A stretch of DNA of 64,000 nucleotides from the NCBI RefSeq assembly GCF_014650555.1, contig NZ_BMVE01000009.1:1-64000 (forward strand), given 5' to 3'. Positions within the stretch are counted from its first letter, which is position 1; each line of letters begins with the position of its first letter. The notes under the pieces are model-generated. The model searched no databases and was not told the origin of the DNA. It saw only the letters and a list, made by a program, of their open reading frames with translations. Positions 18,339 through 27,563 of the stretch are shown here, piece after piece. The position numbers and the translations under genes were made by a program. The DNA comes from Streptomyces goshikiensis. Its GTDB lineage: Bacteria > Actinomycetota > Actinomycetes > Streptomycetales > Streptomycetaceae.

Positions 18339-18704
18339 ATGGAACGCGCAGAGGTTCTCAAGCGAGTCATCGGCATCCTCACCGAGGCCCAGGAGATCCG
18401 CCGGGCAGCCGAGGCCGGCGAGGACGACGACGGTCCCGACACCGAAGCGGGCGTCGTCACCCAGCTGTTGAACGAGATGCTGCCCTCGATCAGCGTCCCG
18501 GCCGACGCCTCCCCGCAGCAGGTGGCCCGCCTCGTCGCGGAGGCGCTCGGACCGGCCCTGCACGCGATGGTCGCCGGATTCAGCCTGGCCTTCACCAGCC
18601 TCGCGATCACGCACGACGACGGCCGCGACGACATCACCTCGATCGAGGTGCTCCAGCAGCTCGCCCTCGAAGTGGAGGCGGGAACCTACGACGAGGGCGC
18701 GTGA
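18339..18704 (+). CDS. Small acidic protein of unknown function
   Basis: A 121-residue protein, strongly acidic (EAGEDDDGPDTE), with a helix-rich sequence and no signal peptide or membrane segment. ATG 18339 is preceded by a weak AGG. Not recognised. It lies just after the hairpin that follows the acetyltransferase. Confidence 0.6.
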   Translation: MERAEVLKRVIGILTEAQEIRRAAEAGEDDDGPDTEAGVVTQLLNEMLPSISVPADASPQQVARLVAEALGPALHAMVAGFSLAFTSLAITHDDGRDDITSIEVLQQLALEVEAGTYDEGA

Positions 18705-18714
18705 CCCCGTGGTG

Positions 18715-18765
18715 GGCATAATGTAATATACAAAAAGAAAGTTTGAACTAGTGCATAAGTGAGTC
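18715..18765. promoter_or_regulatory. AT-rich patch upstream of a GNAT gene
   Basis: In a GC-rich genome this stretch of about 45 bp is mostly A and T. It contains GCATAATG, TAATATAC and GTTTGAACTAGTGC. It probably contains the promoter of the following gene: TTTGAA and CATAAG are separated by too few bases for a standard pair, but CATAAT or TAATAT could serve as -10 boxes. Confidence 0.45.
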
Positions 18766-18788
18766 GGAATACGGGGGAGTGCTCGCGC

Positions 18789-19226
18789 ATGTGGACGTGT
18801 GAACGGGTGGCCGGCGCCGAACTGGACGTGGAAGAAGTCCTCGCCCTCTACCGGGCGTCCACCCTCGCCGAGCGCCGCCCCGTCGCCGACGTGGAGCGGT
18901 TCGCCCGCATGCTGGCCGGCGCCAACCTGGTCGTCGTCGCCCGCGAGGAGGACGGCCGCCTCATCGGCATCTCGCGGGCGATCACCGACGGCGCCTACGC
19001 GACGTACCTCTCCGACCTCGCCGTGGACGCCTCCCACCAGGGCCGGGGCGTGGGACGCGACCTCGTACGCGCCACCGGGGAGGCCGCCCCGCAGGCGACC
19101 CTGATCCTGCTCGCCGCCCCGGCCGCGGTCGACTACTACCCGCACATCGGCTTCACCCGCCACGACTCGGCCTGGACCCTCCAGGGCCCTTCGGACCCGG
19201 AAGCCCCCCCGTCGCCCAGGGCTTGA
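18789..19226 (+). CDS. GNAT-family N-acetyltransferase
   Basis: A 145-residue acetyltransferase. The acetyl-CoA-binding signature HQGRGVGRDLVRAT (Q-x-x-G-x-G) is intact after the central strand YATYLSDLAVD, and YYPHIGFTRH is the usual C-terminal motif. ATG 18789 follows GGGGGAG by 7 nt; an in-frame GTG at 18759 lacks such a site. Substrate unknown. Confidence 0.88.
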   Translation: MWTCERVAGAELDVEEVLALYRASTLAERRPVADVERFARMLAGANLVVVAREEDGRLIGISRAITDGAYATYLSDLAVDASHQGRGVGRDLVRATGEAAPQATLILLAAPAAVDYYPHIGFTRHDSAWTLQGPSDPEAPPSPRA

Positions 19227-19228
19227 CA

Positions 19229-19261
19229 GCCCGCCCGGCCGGGGCGCCCGCCCGGGCGGGC
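19229..19261. terminator. Hairpin between convergent genes
   Basis: GCCCGCCCGG (19229-19238) and CCGGGCGGGC (19252-19261) are perfect reverse complements with a 13-bp interval. They lie between the GNAT stop and the convergent FG-GAP gene stop. Confidence 0.65.
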
Positions 19262-19272
19262 CGCCGCGTCAC

Positions 19273-20964
19273 TCAGACGATCGAGGCGAATCCGGTGACC
19301 GTCGGGTGCGGTGCTGCGGTGCCCGTGCCAGGGAAGAGCCAGACCTCGCCGGAGGCGTCTGCGGACCACAGGTCGGGAATGCCGTCGCCCGTGAGGTCGC
19401 CGTCAGAGCCGATGCGCGGGTGCGCGGCAGGAGCGAGGGTGCCCAGCACCGGGCCTGCGGCGGGGTCGGCGAAGGCGGAGGAATCCAGGGCCTTGGGGGC
19501 GTCCGGCCTGCCCGCGATGGTGAAGGCGCGGATGGTGCCGTCCGCTTGCGAACGGGCCCACAGGGTGGGGAAGTCGGTGCCCTGGGCGCGGCCGGGGCTG
19601 AGCAGATCGTAGCCGGCCCAGCGCTCGTCGTTCGCGGACAGCAGGACGGCCTGGTTATCCAGGTTGTTGGAGGAGCCGGCCCGCGTCAGCCACAGGCGGC
19701 CGTTCTCGACGAACAGCACGGAGGTCGACGGCAGGATCCCGTCCTCTGACGGGCTGTCGCCCACGGCGGAGCCGTACGCGGCGATCTGCGTGACCTTCGA
19801 CCAGTCGGAGCCGAGGCCGTAGGCCCCGCACGCGATGGTCTCGCGGGCCGAGGTCAGGCAGGTGGTCGGCTTGCCGACCAGATTCGGGCTCTGGGTGGTG
19901 AAGCGGCCGGCACCGTCGTTCTGGAAGGCGTACAGGCGCGCGCCTCCAGGAGTGTGGGCCAGCAGGTCGTCGACCTGCTGGTAGCTCAGGCTGCCGCGGT
20001 GGGTGTACTGGATCTTCGCCCAGCTGTCGGCTCCGCCCGGGGCCGCCGCACGGTCGGCGTGGGCGGGACCCTGCGGATCGGAGCCCATCTTGCGGAGGTC
20101 CCCCGCGCTGTCCGGTACGAGTACGTCCGGCCTGCCGTCGGCGTCGATGTCGCCGAAGGTCGCCGGGGCGGCCGGGCGCCGTGCGGAGTAGAACAGGTTG
20201 GCGAGCTGGGAGACGTTGCCCGCGTTGTCCATCGTCTGGAGGTAGATGGCCTGGGTGCCCCAGCCGGCGGGCGTGACCTTGACGGTCGCGGTCCCGTCCG
20301 TAAGGCGTACGACGTGGGAGTCGGTCGCCGCGTCGGAGCAGCGCCAGCCGACGGACGGCGTCCCGCTGGTGCTCCAGCGGGCACACGCGATGCCCGAGCC
20401 GGTGTCGGTCGCCTTCAGGGTGAAGGAGGCTTCCTTGCCCTGCTCCTTGGGAGAGGCGTCCGTGGTCACTTCGGCGGTCGGCTGGGTCTGGTCCACGCGG
20501 AAGTGGCACCAGGCCGTGTACGGGCTGGTCAGCGTGCCGTCGGTGGCCCGGGCCCGCCAGGCGTACTGGCCGCCGTCCTTCAGGAGTTGGCGGGGAACGG
20601 TGGTGCGCGCCTTGCCGGAAACGCTCCAGGAGGCCGGATACTCGGTGCGCTTGCCGCCGTACGAGGTGTCCCACAGCTGGAACGTGGTCTGGAGCGCAGT
20701 GCCCGACGGTGATCCGGTGGTGACCTGGAAAGTGGGGTCGTTCAGGCCGATCCAGCCCGCACCGGCTCCCGCGTTCGGGTCGGTGTCACAGGCGGCGTAG
20801 CGGTCCTCGCCCGCGAACCCGGGTGCGGGGGAGGTCTGCGGCGCCGTGACGCCGGGTATCTGAGGCTGGGCAACGGCGGCTGTGGCGGCCGTGGCGGGCG
20901 ACACGGCCGTGAGGCCGAGGGCCAAGGACACTGCCGCCATCGGCAGTGAGCGAGCGAGTCTCAT
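19273..20964 (-). CDS. Secreted FG-GAP/VCBS-like repeat protein
   Basis: A 563-residue exported protein with a signal peptide (SLPMAAVSLALGLTAVSPATAATA). After about residue 270 it has calcium-loop-like FG-GAP elements: FGDIDADGRPDVLVPDSAG and later GDLTGDGIPDLWSADASG, each with Asp-x-Asp/Thr-x-Asp-Gly. The middle (about 85-265) has fibronectin-like beta repeats with SGSGIACARWS-type sequence and paired cysteines. Probably a cell-surface or extracellular protein, perhaps carbohydrate binding. Its codon use is a little less GC-biased than its neighbours. Confidence 0.8.
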   Translation of the reverse strand: MRLARSLPMAAVSLALGLTAVSPATAATAAVAQPQIPGVTAPQTSPAPGFAGEDRYAACDTDPNAGAGAGWIGLNDPTFQVTTGSPSGTALQTTFQLWDTSYGGKRTEYPASWSVSGKARTTVPRQLLKDGGQYAWRARATDGTLTSPYTAWCHFRVDQTQPTAEVTTDASPKEQGKEASFTLKATDTGSGIACARWSTSGTPSVGWRCSDAATDSHVVRLTDGTATVKVTPAGWGTQAIYLQTMDNAGNVSQLANLFYSARRPAAPATFGDIDADGRPDVLVPDSAGDLRKMGSDPQGPAHADRAAAPGGADSWAKIQYTHRGSLSYQQVDDLLAHTPGGARLYAFQNDGAGRFTTQSPNLVGKPTTCLTSARETIACGAYGLGSDWSKVTQIAAYGSAVGDSPSEDGILPSTSVLFVENGRLWLTRAGSSNNLDNQAVLLSANDERWAGYDLLSPGRAQGTDFPTLWARSQADGTIRAFTIAGRPDAPKALDSSAFADPAAGPVLGTLAPAAHPRIGSDGDLTGDGIPDLWSADASGEVWLFPGTGTAAPHPTVTGFASIV

Positions 20965-21004
20965 GTGACGAGTTCCTGAGGTCGAGGCAATGATCTCCGT
21001 AACG

Positions 21005-21034
21005 TGTCAGAAGAATCACCGGTCCGCACTGACA
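21005..21034. promoter_or_regulatory. Inverted repeat upstream of the FG-GAP gene
   Basis: TGTCAG at 21005-21010 and CTGACA at 21029-21034 are separated by 18 bp, within the promoter region of the minus-strand FG-GAP gene. The site is short and could be coincidental. Confidence 0.3.
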
Positions 21035-21117
21035 TTTGGGGCCGATGGGACCGGTTCCGGCCAGCCCCTTCCCCGGCGTCCGGAAGGTCCTGGCCGGCTC
21101 GGCGACCTGGCAGGGGG

Positions 21118-22520
21118 TCAGGCGAGGCCGAGGGTTGTGGCGTGGGTGGTCAGGCCCGTGGTTGTGGTGCCGGCCCAGGCTGTGTAGCCGTCGGGGCGGA
21201 TGAGGAAGATGCCCCGGCCGTAGGCCTCGTACGGGGGGATGTGGAGCGTGCGGACCGTGGCGAGGGTCGGCAGGGGGGTGTCGGTGCCGACCGTGAGGAG
21301 GGTCCAGTGCGGGCCGCGGAAGGCGTCGAAGAGGCGGCGGCCGGCGTGGGGGCCGTCCGGGGCGCGGTCGCCGGCGTGGAGTGCGTCCTGCGGCAGGCCC
21401 TCGCGGGTCTCCACGGTGAGCGAGGAGGTGCGGTAGCCCAGGCCGAGCTGGTGGGTGGCCGCGCCGCGGCGGACCTCGCCGCGGTGCACCCGTGTGGTCA
21501 GCCCCAGCATCGCGGCGGCGTTGGGCAGGCGCTCCTCCTCGTAGGTGTCGAGCAGGGACGGGTCGGCCCCGCCGCGCAGGACCGCGCCCAGCTTCCAGCC
21601 CAGGTTGTACGCGTCCTGGACGCTGGTGTTGAGGCCCTGGCCGCCCGCCGGGGAGTGGATGTGCGCGGCGTCGCCCGCGAGGAAGACGCGGCCCTCGCGG
21701 AAGCGGTCGGCCAGCGCCGCCCGGGGCCGGAAGTCCGAGGCCCAGCGCACCTCGGTGACGGCCTCGGGGGAGAGGTGCGTACGGGCGGCGAAGACCTCGC
21801 GGATGCCGTTGAGGGTGAGGTCGGCGTCCGTGCCCTCCGGGAACTGGGCCGCCACCTGGAAGTCCTCCGTCCCGGCCAGCGGGAAGACCGCGAGGAAGCC
21901 CTCCGTTTCGGTGGGCGGGAACATGTGGATGACGTCGCGGTCGAGTCCGGTGATGCGTACGTCCGCCACCAGCATCGGGTTCGGGTCCACGCTCTCGCCG
22001 GTCATGCCGATGCCGAGCGCGCGCCGCACCGTGGAGCGGCCGCCGTCGCCGGCGACGGCGTAGCGGGCCCGCACCGGCGCGCCCGTCGCGAAGGAGGCGG
22101 TCACCCCCTCCGGGTCCTGGGCGATGCCCACCAGCTCCCGCCCGAACACGACCTCGCCGCCGAGCTCCTCCAGCCGCGCGCGGAGGATCTCCTGCGTGCG
22201 CCACTGCGGCAGCATCCACGGCTCGTTGTACGGGGCCGCCTCCGTCGCCTCGGTCGCGTCGGACATCCGCTGCTCGCCCTTGCGCTGCCCGTCCCGCCAG
22301 ATCACCCCGATCGGGTAGGGGCCGGCCGACGCGCGGACCGCGTCGAGCACGCCGAGGTCTTCGAAGATCTCCAGGGTGCGGGGCTGTAGCCCCTTGCCGC
22401 GCGAGCCGGGGAAGAGCCGGTCGGCGCGCTCCACGACGAGGGCGCGCACCCCGCGCCGGGTGAGGTCGACGGCGAGGGCGAGCCCGGTGGGGCCGGCCCC
22501 GACGATGAGGACCTCCGTCA
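21118..22520 (-). CDS. FAD-dependent aromatic monooxygenase
   Basis: A flavoprotein hydroxylase (467 residues from GTG 22520) of the p-hydroxybenzoate hydroxylase/rifampicin monooxygenase type. It has the FAD Rossmann motif VLIVGAGPTGLALAVDL, the NAD(P)H/FAD motif AVAGDGGRSTVRR, and GRVFLAGDAAHIHSPAGGQGLN. GTG 22520 is preferred to ATG 22554: AAGGAA lies 10 nt before the GTG and nothing suitable precedes the ATG. It also leaves both TTAAC-N3-GTTAA operators upstream. Divergent from a TetR gene. It probably hydroxylates an aromatic compound or antibiotic, possibly as resistance. Confidence 0.9.
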
Positions 22521-22534
22521 CGTCCGCCGTTTCC

Positions 22535-22547
22535 TTAACGCTGTTAA
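22535..22547. promoter_or_regulatory. Probable TetR operator A
   Basis: TTAACGCTGTTAA has the pattern TTAAC-N3-GTTAA. It lies between the preferred monooxygenase start and the TetR gene. Centre to centre it is 36 bp from the second copy. Confidence 0.75.
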
Positions 22548-22570
22548 ATTCCATGGGCCGGAGCTTGCAC

Positions 22571-22583
22571 TTAACGGCGTTAA
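22571..22583. promoter_or_regulatory. Probable TetR operator B
   Basis: TTAACGGCGTTAA, a second TTAAC-N3-GTTAA palindrome, lies 10 bp before the TetR GTG. Repression here would block the TetR promoter itself. Confidence 0.75.
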
Positions 22584-22593
22584 ACTGTCAAGC

Positions 22594-23241
22594 GTGACTA
22601 CCCGGAGATCCCCCAAGCTGGACAAGAAACTGGTCGTCGAGACCGCCCTGAGGCTCCTCAACGAGGTCGGTCTCGACGGGCTCACGCTCCGGGCGATCGC
22701 CAAGGAGCTGAACGTCCAGGCCCCCGCCCTGTACTGGCACTTCAAGAACAAGCAGGCCCTGCTCGACGAGATGGCGACCGAGATGTACCGGCGCATGATC
22801 GCGGGCGCGCAGCTCCCGCCGGGCGCCACCTGGCAGGAGCGGCTCCTGTCGGCGCAGCGGGACCTGCGCCGGGCCCTGCTCGGCTACCGCGACGGCGCGA
22901 AGGTGTTCAGCGGCTCCCGCTTCACCGGCACCGAACACGCGGCGGCGATGGAGACCACCCTGCGGGCCTGCGTCGAGGCCGGGTTCGAGCTCTCGCAGGC
23001 CGTACGCGCCCTGTCCACGGCCTTCCTCTTCACCCTCGGCCACGTCACCGAGGAGCAGGGCGTCCAGCCGCTCCCGGGCGAGCGCCGCGAGGGCTTCGAC
23101 GTCGAGGAGCGCGCCGCCCGCATGGCCGGCTTCCCCCTCGCGGCGGCCGCGGGCGCCGACCTCTTCCAGGGCTTCGAGGAAGGCTTCGAGGAAGGGGTGC
23201 GCCTGGTGATCGCCGGGATCGAGGCGCGGTACGGCGTCTGA
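22594..23241 (+). CDS. TetR-family regulator of the monooxygenase
   Basis: A 215-residue repressor. The HTH (ETALRLLNEVGLDGLTLRAIAKELNVQAPALYWHFKNKQALLDEM) is close to that of classical TetR, and a TetR-C-like ligand domain follows. GTG 22594 has no ribosome binding site upstream and sits 10 bp after an operator, so the mRNA may be leaderless. The divergent monooxygenase is the likely target, with its substrate as the likely ligand. Confidence 0.92.
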   Translation: MTTRRSPKLDKKLVVETALRLLNEVGLDGLTLRAIAKELNVQAPALYWHFKNKQALLDEMATEMYRRMIAGAQLPPGATWQERLLSAQRDLRRALLGYRDGAKVFSGSRFTGTEHAAAMETTLRACVEAGFELSQAVRALSTAFLFTLGHVTEEQGVQPLPGERREGFDVEERAARMAGFPLAAAAGADLFQGFEEGFEEGVRLVIAGIEARYGV

Positions 23242-23298
23242 GCCCGGGGCCCCCGCCGTCCCCGGCCCCGCCGTCTCCGGCCCCGCCCCGGCGCCACC

Positions 23299-23598
23299 TC
23301 AGTGCTTCGTGCTGCTGAAGCCCACCTCGTAGCCGTCCACCGACACGACGCGCTGGCCCTGGCGCCGCGCGGTCTCCTCGCGGATGCGCGCGGCGGCCTC
23401 CTCGCTCGCCCGCATCGTCGCCTCGTCCTCCCACAGCGTCAGCGTCACGGCCTTCCCCGTGGCCCTGTCGACGAGGTAGTAGACCCCCAGGTACCCCGCG
23501 ACCTCCTCCACCTGCTTGACGATCTCCTCCGAATGCACGGACAGGTCTCCCTCCGGAGGAACCGGTGACCCCTGGTACGTGCTCAGCCTCGCGAACAT
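23299..23598 (-). CDS. Small ferredoxin-like-fold protein (antibiotic-biosynthesis-monooxygenase-like)
   Basis: A 99-residue protein that looks like a dimeric alpha-beta barrel/ABM-type fold: MFARLSTYQG at the start, VAGYLGVYYLVDRATGKAVTLTLWEDEATMRASEEAA in the middle. ATG 23598 follows AGGAAGGG. Members include quinol-forming monooxygenases and proteins of unknown function. No catalytic residue can be assigned. Confidence 0.7.
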   Translation of the reverse strand: MFARLSTYQGSPVPPEGDLSVHSEEIVKQVEEVAGYLGVYYLVDRATGKAVTLTLWEDEATMRASEEAAARIREETARRQGQRVVSVDGYEVGFSSTKH

Positions 23599-23684
23599 CG
23601 CCGAAACCCTTCCTGGAAACCCCTTCCCAGGCCAGCGTGCGACCGCCGACGGCATGACGCACGCTGGGAGGGGAGGCGACCGAG

Positions 23685-24449
23685 GTGGCGTACATAGCCG
23701 TAACCGCCCTGAGCCACGTCGGGCTGGTGCGCGAGCACAACGAGGACAGTCTCGCCGTCGGTCCGTGGACGCTGTGCGGAACCGCCACCGACAACCCGCA
23801 GACCCTCCTCTTCCCGCGCGTCAGACCGCTCGTGGTCGCCGTGGCCGACGGACTCGGCGGGCAGCCCGCCGGGGAGGTGGCCAGCGAACTCGTCGTCCGC
23901 CGGCTCTCCGCGCTCGGACACGCCCTCGACGGCGAGGAGGCCCTGCGCGAAGCGCTCGAAGCCGGCAACCGCGCCGTGTACGCGGCCGCCGAAGGCAGGC
24001 CCGACCTCACGGGCATGGGCACCACCGTCGCCGGCGTCCTCGTCCTCGCGGACTCCCTGCTGGCGTTCAACGTGGGCGACAGCAGGGTGTTCGAGGTGGA
24101 CCCCGAGGGCGGTCTGCGCCAGGTCAGCGTGGACGACAGCCCGCCGCTGCCCCCGGGACGGCGCACCACCTCCGTCGTCACCCAGACCCTCGGCGGCAGC
24201 CGCGCCCCCAGCCCCGTCGTACCGCACCTGGCCGCCTTCCCGACGGGCGGCGCGGACCGCTACCTGGTGTGCAGCGACGGCCTGACCGACCCGGTGCCCG
24301 AGGACGTCATCGGGAGCGTGCTGCGCACCGCCGACGACGGCCGGGCCGCCTTCGAGCTGTGGAAGGCGGCCATCGAGGCCGGCGGCCCCGACAACATCAC
24401 CCTCGCGCTCGTGCGCATCGGGGACGACGACACCGTCGTGCCGGTGTGA
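23685..24449 (+). CDS. PP2C-family protein Ser/Thr phosphatase
   Basis: A 254-residue phosphatase with all main PP2C motifs: REHNEDSLA, VVAVADGLGGQPAGE, GMGTTV, FNVGDSRVF, LVCSDGLTD and GGPDNITLALVR. Metal-binding aspartates are intact, in contrast to the SpoIIE-type protein at 10993-13146. Start GTG 23685 follows GGGAGG. No cognate Ser/Thr kinase is nearby. Confidence 0.92.
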   Translation: MAYIAVTALSHVGLVREHNEDSLAVGPWTLCGTATDNPQTLLFPRVRPLVVAVADGLGGQPAGEVASELVVRRLSALGHALDGEEALREALEAGNRAVYAAAEGRPDLTGMGTTVAGVLVLADSLLAFNVGDSRVFEVDPEGGLRQVSVDDSPPLPPGRRTTSVVTQTLGGSRAPSPVVPHLAAFPTGGADRYLVCSDGLTDPVPEDVIGSVLRTADDGRAAFELWKAAIEAGGPDNITLALVRIGDDDTVVPV

Positions 24450-24560
24450 GACGGGGCGGAGGCGAGGGGAAATGCGCTCCGTAGCCTCCCGTGCCACCCT
24501 GTTCACACGCCGGGGCCCGGGGGCCCGGGAAGGTGACAGCCGCGACGAACGGAGCGCGCT

Positions 24561-26171
24561 GTGGGACGTACGAAACCTCCGCCGCGGCGCCGCGCGGCCG
24601 CCGGTGCCTTCGCCGCCCTGCTGCTGGTGGCGCTCGTCTGCGGTACGGGGGCCCGCGCGGCACCCTCGCCCTCGCCGCCGCCCCCGCCCTCCGGGCTCGA
24701 CCCGCGCATCACGGAGATCATGCGCAAGCCCGAGTACCGCCACGCCCAGTGGGGCCTGCTCCAGACCGAACCGGGCGCCGACGGCCGGGTGCTGCACAGC
24801 CTCTTCCCCGGGCAGTTCTTCATCCCCGGCTCCACCGCGAAGCTGTTCCCCGTGTCCGGAACCTGGCAGACCCTCGGCGCCGGCCACCGCTTCGTCACCC
24901 CCCTCTACGAGGTCGGCAAGCGCAGCGGGGAGACGCTGATCGGCGACCTCGACCTCGTCGCCCAGGGCGACCTCACCATGGGCGGCCGGACGCGCCCCGA
25001 CGGCACCGTCGCGTACACCGACCTCGACCACACCTACGCCAACGACTTCCCCGGGGCCACCCTCACCCCCGAGAACCCCCTGGCCGGCATCGACCAACTC
25101 GCCCGCCAGGTAAGGGACTCCGGCATCACCGGCGTAGACGGCGACGTCATCGTCGACAGCCGGCTCTTCGCCCCCGACCCCGTCCTCGACCCCACCCCGA
25201 CCCCCCTGATCATCAACGACAACCTCATCGACCTGCTGACCACGCCCGGGGACCGGGCGGGCGCCGCCGCCCGGCTGGACTGGCGGCCCAAGGTCGCGCC
25301 GTACGAGGTCACCTCCACGGTGAAGACCGTCGCGGCCGGCGGGCCCACCGACGTCACCGTGACCGCCACCGATGGCGGCACCCGGATCCGGCTGTCCGGC
25401 ACGATCGCCGCCGGCGCCGCGCCGCTGCTGCGCACCTCGCCCGTCACGGACCCGGCCGCCTTCGGCCGGACCGCGCTCATCGAGGCGCTCGCCCGGGCCG
25501 GGGTGGAGGTCACCTCCCCCGCGACGGGACCCAACCCGGCCGCCCGGCTGCCGCGCGACTACGACGGGCGGCCGCGGGTGGCCGCGTACACCTCACCGCC
25601 GTACGAGCAGTACGCCAAGCTGATCCTCAAGGTCAGCCACAACCTGGGCGCCAACCTGGACATCTGCCTGCTGGCCGTCACCACCGGCAGCCCCCAGTGC
25701 GCCGACGGGTTCCCGGTGCTCGCCGGCTTCCTGGACCGGGCCGGCGTCGACCGCCGGCAGGTCGAGCTCATGGACGGCCGGGGCGGCAACCCCGCGGACC
25801 GGGCCACGCCCCGGGCGGTGGTGCGGATGCTGGCGTACTGGCAGGGCACGCCGGACGCGAGGCGTTTCCGGGAGGCCCTGCCCATCCTCGGCGTCGACGG
25901 TCTGCTCGCCGAGAACTGCCGTGACTGCCCGGCGCGCGGGAAGGTGTTCGCGAAGACCGGCGCGGCCGTCGGCGGGGACGCGCTCAACGACCGGTTCTCC
26001 GTCGGGGCCATCACCATCGCCGGCTACCTCGACAAGGGCGGCGGCCGCTTCGACCCCTTCTACGCGGGTGTCACCGGCGCGTCCACGGCGAACACCGACC
26101 CCGCCGGGATCCTGGCCATCGCGAACGACCTCGCCCTCATCGCCGCCCACCTCCAGGAGTCACCCCCCTGA
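24561..26171 (+). CDS. D-Ala-D-Ala carboxypeptidase, PBP4/peptidase S13 type
   Basis: A 536-residue exported penicillin-binding protein (carboxypeptidase/endopeptidase). It has an N-terminal signal (RRRAAAGAFAALLLVALVCGTGARAA) and a Pro/Ser linker. The three active-site motifs are present: STAK (Ser91-Lys94), SHN (359-361) and KTG (465-467). The large insert between STAK and SHN is characteristic of the S13 family. GTG 24561 is the start. Confidence 0.93.
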   Translation: MGRTKPPPRRRAAAGAFAALLLVALVCGTGARAAPSPSPPPPPSGLDPRITEIMRKPEYRHAQWGLLQTEPGADGRVLHSLFPGQFFIPGSTAKLFPVSGTWQTLGAGHRFVTPLYEVGKRSGETLIGDLDLVAQGDLTMGGRTRPDGTVAYTDLDHTYANDFPGATLTPENPLAGIDQLARQVRDSGITGVDGDVIVDSRLFAPDPVLDPTPTPLIINDNLIDLLTTPGDRAGAAARLDWRPKVAPYEVTSTVKTVAAGGPTDVTVTATDGGTRIRLSGTIAAGAAPLLRTSPVTDPAAFGRTALIEALARAGVEVTSPATGPNPAARLPRDYDGRPRVAAYTSPPYEQYAKLILKVSHNLGANLDICLLAVTTGSPQCADGFPVLAGFLDRAGVDRRQVELMDGRGGNPADRATPRAVVRMLAYWQGTPDARRFREALPILGVDGLLAENCRDCPARGKVFAKTGAAVGGDALNDRFSVGAITIAGYLDKGGGRFDPFYAGVTGASTANTDPAGILAIANDLALIAAHLQESPP

Positions 26172-26234
26172 ACCCGGTTCGGGCCGACCCGGGCCGGGGC
26201 AGGGGGGCGGCGGCGCCCCGCCTAGGGTGAGGGC

Positions 26235-27431
26235 ATGGATCTCCGGGAACAGCTCGTCGACGACCCCCACTCCGCCTACGCGCGGCTGCGCGAGGCCGCG
26301 CCGGTGCGGCGGATCGAGGGCACCGACGGCCGGCCGGCCTGGCTCGTCACGCGCTACGACGACGTCCGCGCGGCCCTCGCCGACCCCAGGCTCTCGCTGG
26401 ACAAGAGGAACGCGGCCGAGGGCGGTTACCGGGGGCTGACCCTGCCGCCGGCCCTCGACGCCAACCTGCTCAACATGGACCCCCCGGACCACACCCGCAT
26501 CCGCGGTTTCGTCACCCGTGCTTTCACCGCCCGCCGCGTCGAGCAGCTGCGCGCCCCGATGCGCGAGAGCGCCGACCGGCTCCTCGACGCCCTGGGCCCG
26601 CACGGAACCACCGACCTGATGGCCTCCTACGCCGCACCGCTGCCGATCATCGTCATCTGCGACCTGCTCGGCGTCCCCGAGGAGCACCGCCGGGACTTCC
26701 GCGTCTGGACCGACGCCCTGATCGCCCCGGACCCGGCCCGCCCGGCGGCCGCGAAGGAAGCGGTCGCGGCCATGCTCGGCTTCTTCCTCGAACTCGTCGC
26801 GCACAAGCGCGAGCGGCCCGGCGCCGACCTGCTCTCCGACCTCGTCGCGGTGCGCGACTCGGACGGCGACCGCCTCACCGAGGACGAGCTGCTCTCCCTC
26901 GCCTTCCTCATCCTCGTCGCCGGGTACGAGAACACGGTGCAGCTCATCGGCAACGCGGTCCTGGCGCTGCTGCGCCACCCGTACCAGCTCGCCGTGGTCA
27001 GGAAGGACCCGTCCCGGCTCCGCGCCGCCGTCGAGGAGGCCGCCCGTTACGACGGGCCTGCCCTCCTCGCCATCCGGCGCTTCGCCACCGAGGACGTCAC
27101 CCTGTCGGGCGTCACCGTCCCCGCCGGCGAGACGGTCCTGCTGTCCCTCGCCGCGGCCAACCGCGACCCGGACCGCTTCTCCGGCCCGGACCTCTTCGAC
27201 GTCTTCCGCGATACGGCCGGCCACCTCGCGCTCGGCCACGGCATCCACTACTGCCTGGGCGCGCCGCTGGCCCGGGCCGAGACCGAGATCGCCCTGGCCG
27301 CGCTCCTCGACCGCTTCGGCGCGCTCGCCCTCGCGGAACCGGAGGAGGGCCCGCGCTGGCGCCCGTCGCTGCGGGCCCGCGGGCTGCTGGAGCTGCGGGT
27401 GCGCTACGGGGCCGGGGGCGCGTCCCGCTGA
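26235..27431 (+). CDS. Cytochrome P450 (CYP107-like)
   Basis: A 398-residue soluble P450. It has an I-helix AGYENT (229-234; the acid Glu is kept), ExxR (Glu268-Arg271), and the heme motif LGHGIHYCLGAPLARAE with Cys340 as heme ligand; the usual Phe at the start of that motif is Leu. NMDPPDHTRIRGFVTRAF in the N-terminal half is typical of actinobacterial class I P450s. No ferredoxin gene is adjacent. The natural substrate is unknown. Confidence 0.94.
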   Translation: MDLREQLVDDPHSAYARLREAAPVRRIEGTDGRPAWLVTRYDDVRAALADPRLSLDKRNAAEGGYRGLTLPPALDANLLNMDPPDHTRIRGFVTRAFTARRVEQLRAPMRESADRLLDALGPHGTTDLMASYAAPLPIIVICDLLGVPEEHRRDFRVWTDALIAPDPARPAAAKEAVAAMLGFFLELVAHKRERPGADLLSDLVAVRDSDGDRLTEDELLSLAFLILVAGYENTVQLIGNAVLALLRHPYQLAVVRKDPSRLRAAVEEAARYDGPALLAIRRFATEDVTLSGVTVPAGETVLLSLAAANRDPDRFSGPDLFDVFRDTAGHLALGHGIHYCLGAPLARAETEIALAALLDRFGALALAEPEEGPRWRPSLRARGLLELRVRYGAGGASR

Positions 27432-27433
27432 GC

Positions 27434-27467
27434 AGTGCGTGCGCGTGCGCGTGCGCGCGGGCCGCGC
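27434..27467. repeat. Alternating purine-pyrimidine GTGCGCGTGCGC tract
   Basis: Just after the P450 stop is a run of alternating G/C and G/T dinucleotides (GTGCGTGCGCGTGCGCGTGC). Such sequence can adopt left-handed Z-DNA under negative supercoiling. No gene is apparent in it. Confidence 0.5.
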
Positions 27468-27563
27468 GGCAATCGGGTGGCCCCGGGCCGTGTCGGTCGT
27501 CCGGCGCCGGCCCGGTTCGCCATGCTGGGCCGGGAGCCCATCCCGGCGACGAAGGAGCACGGC

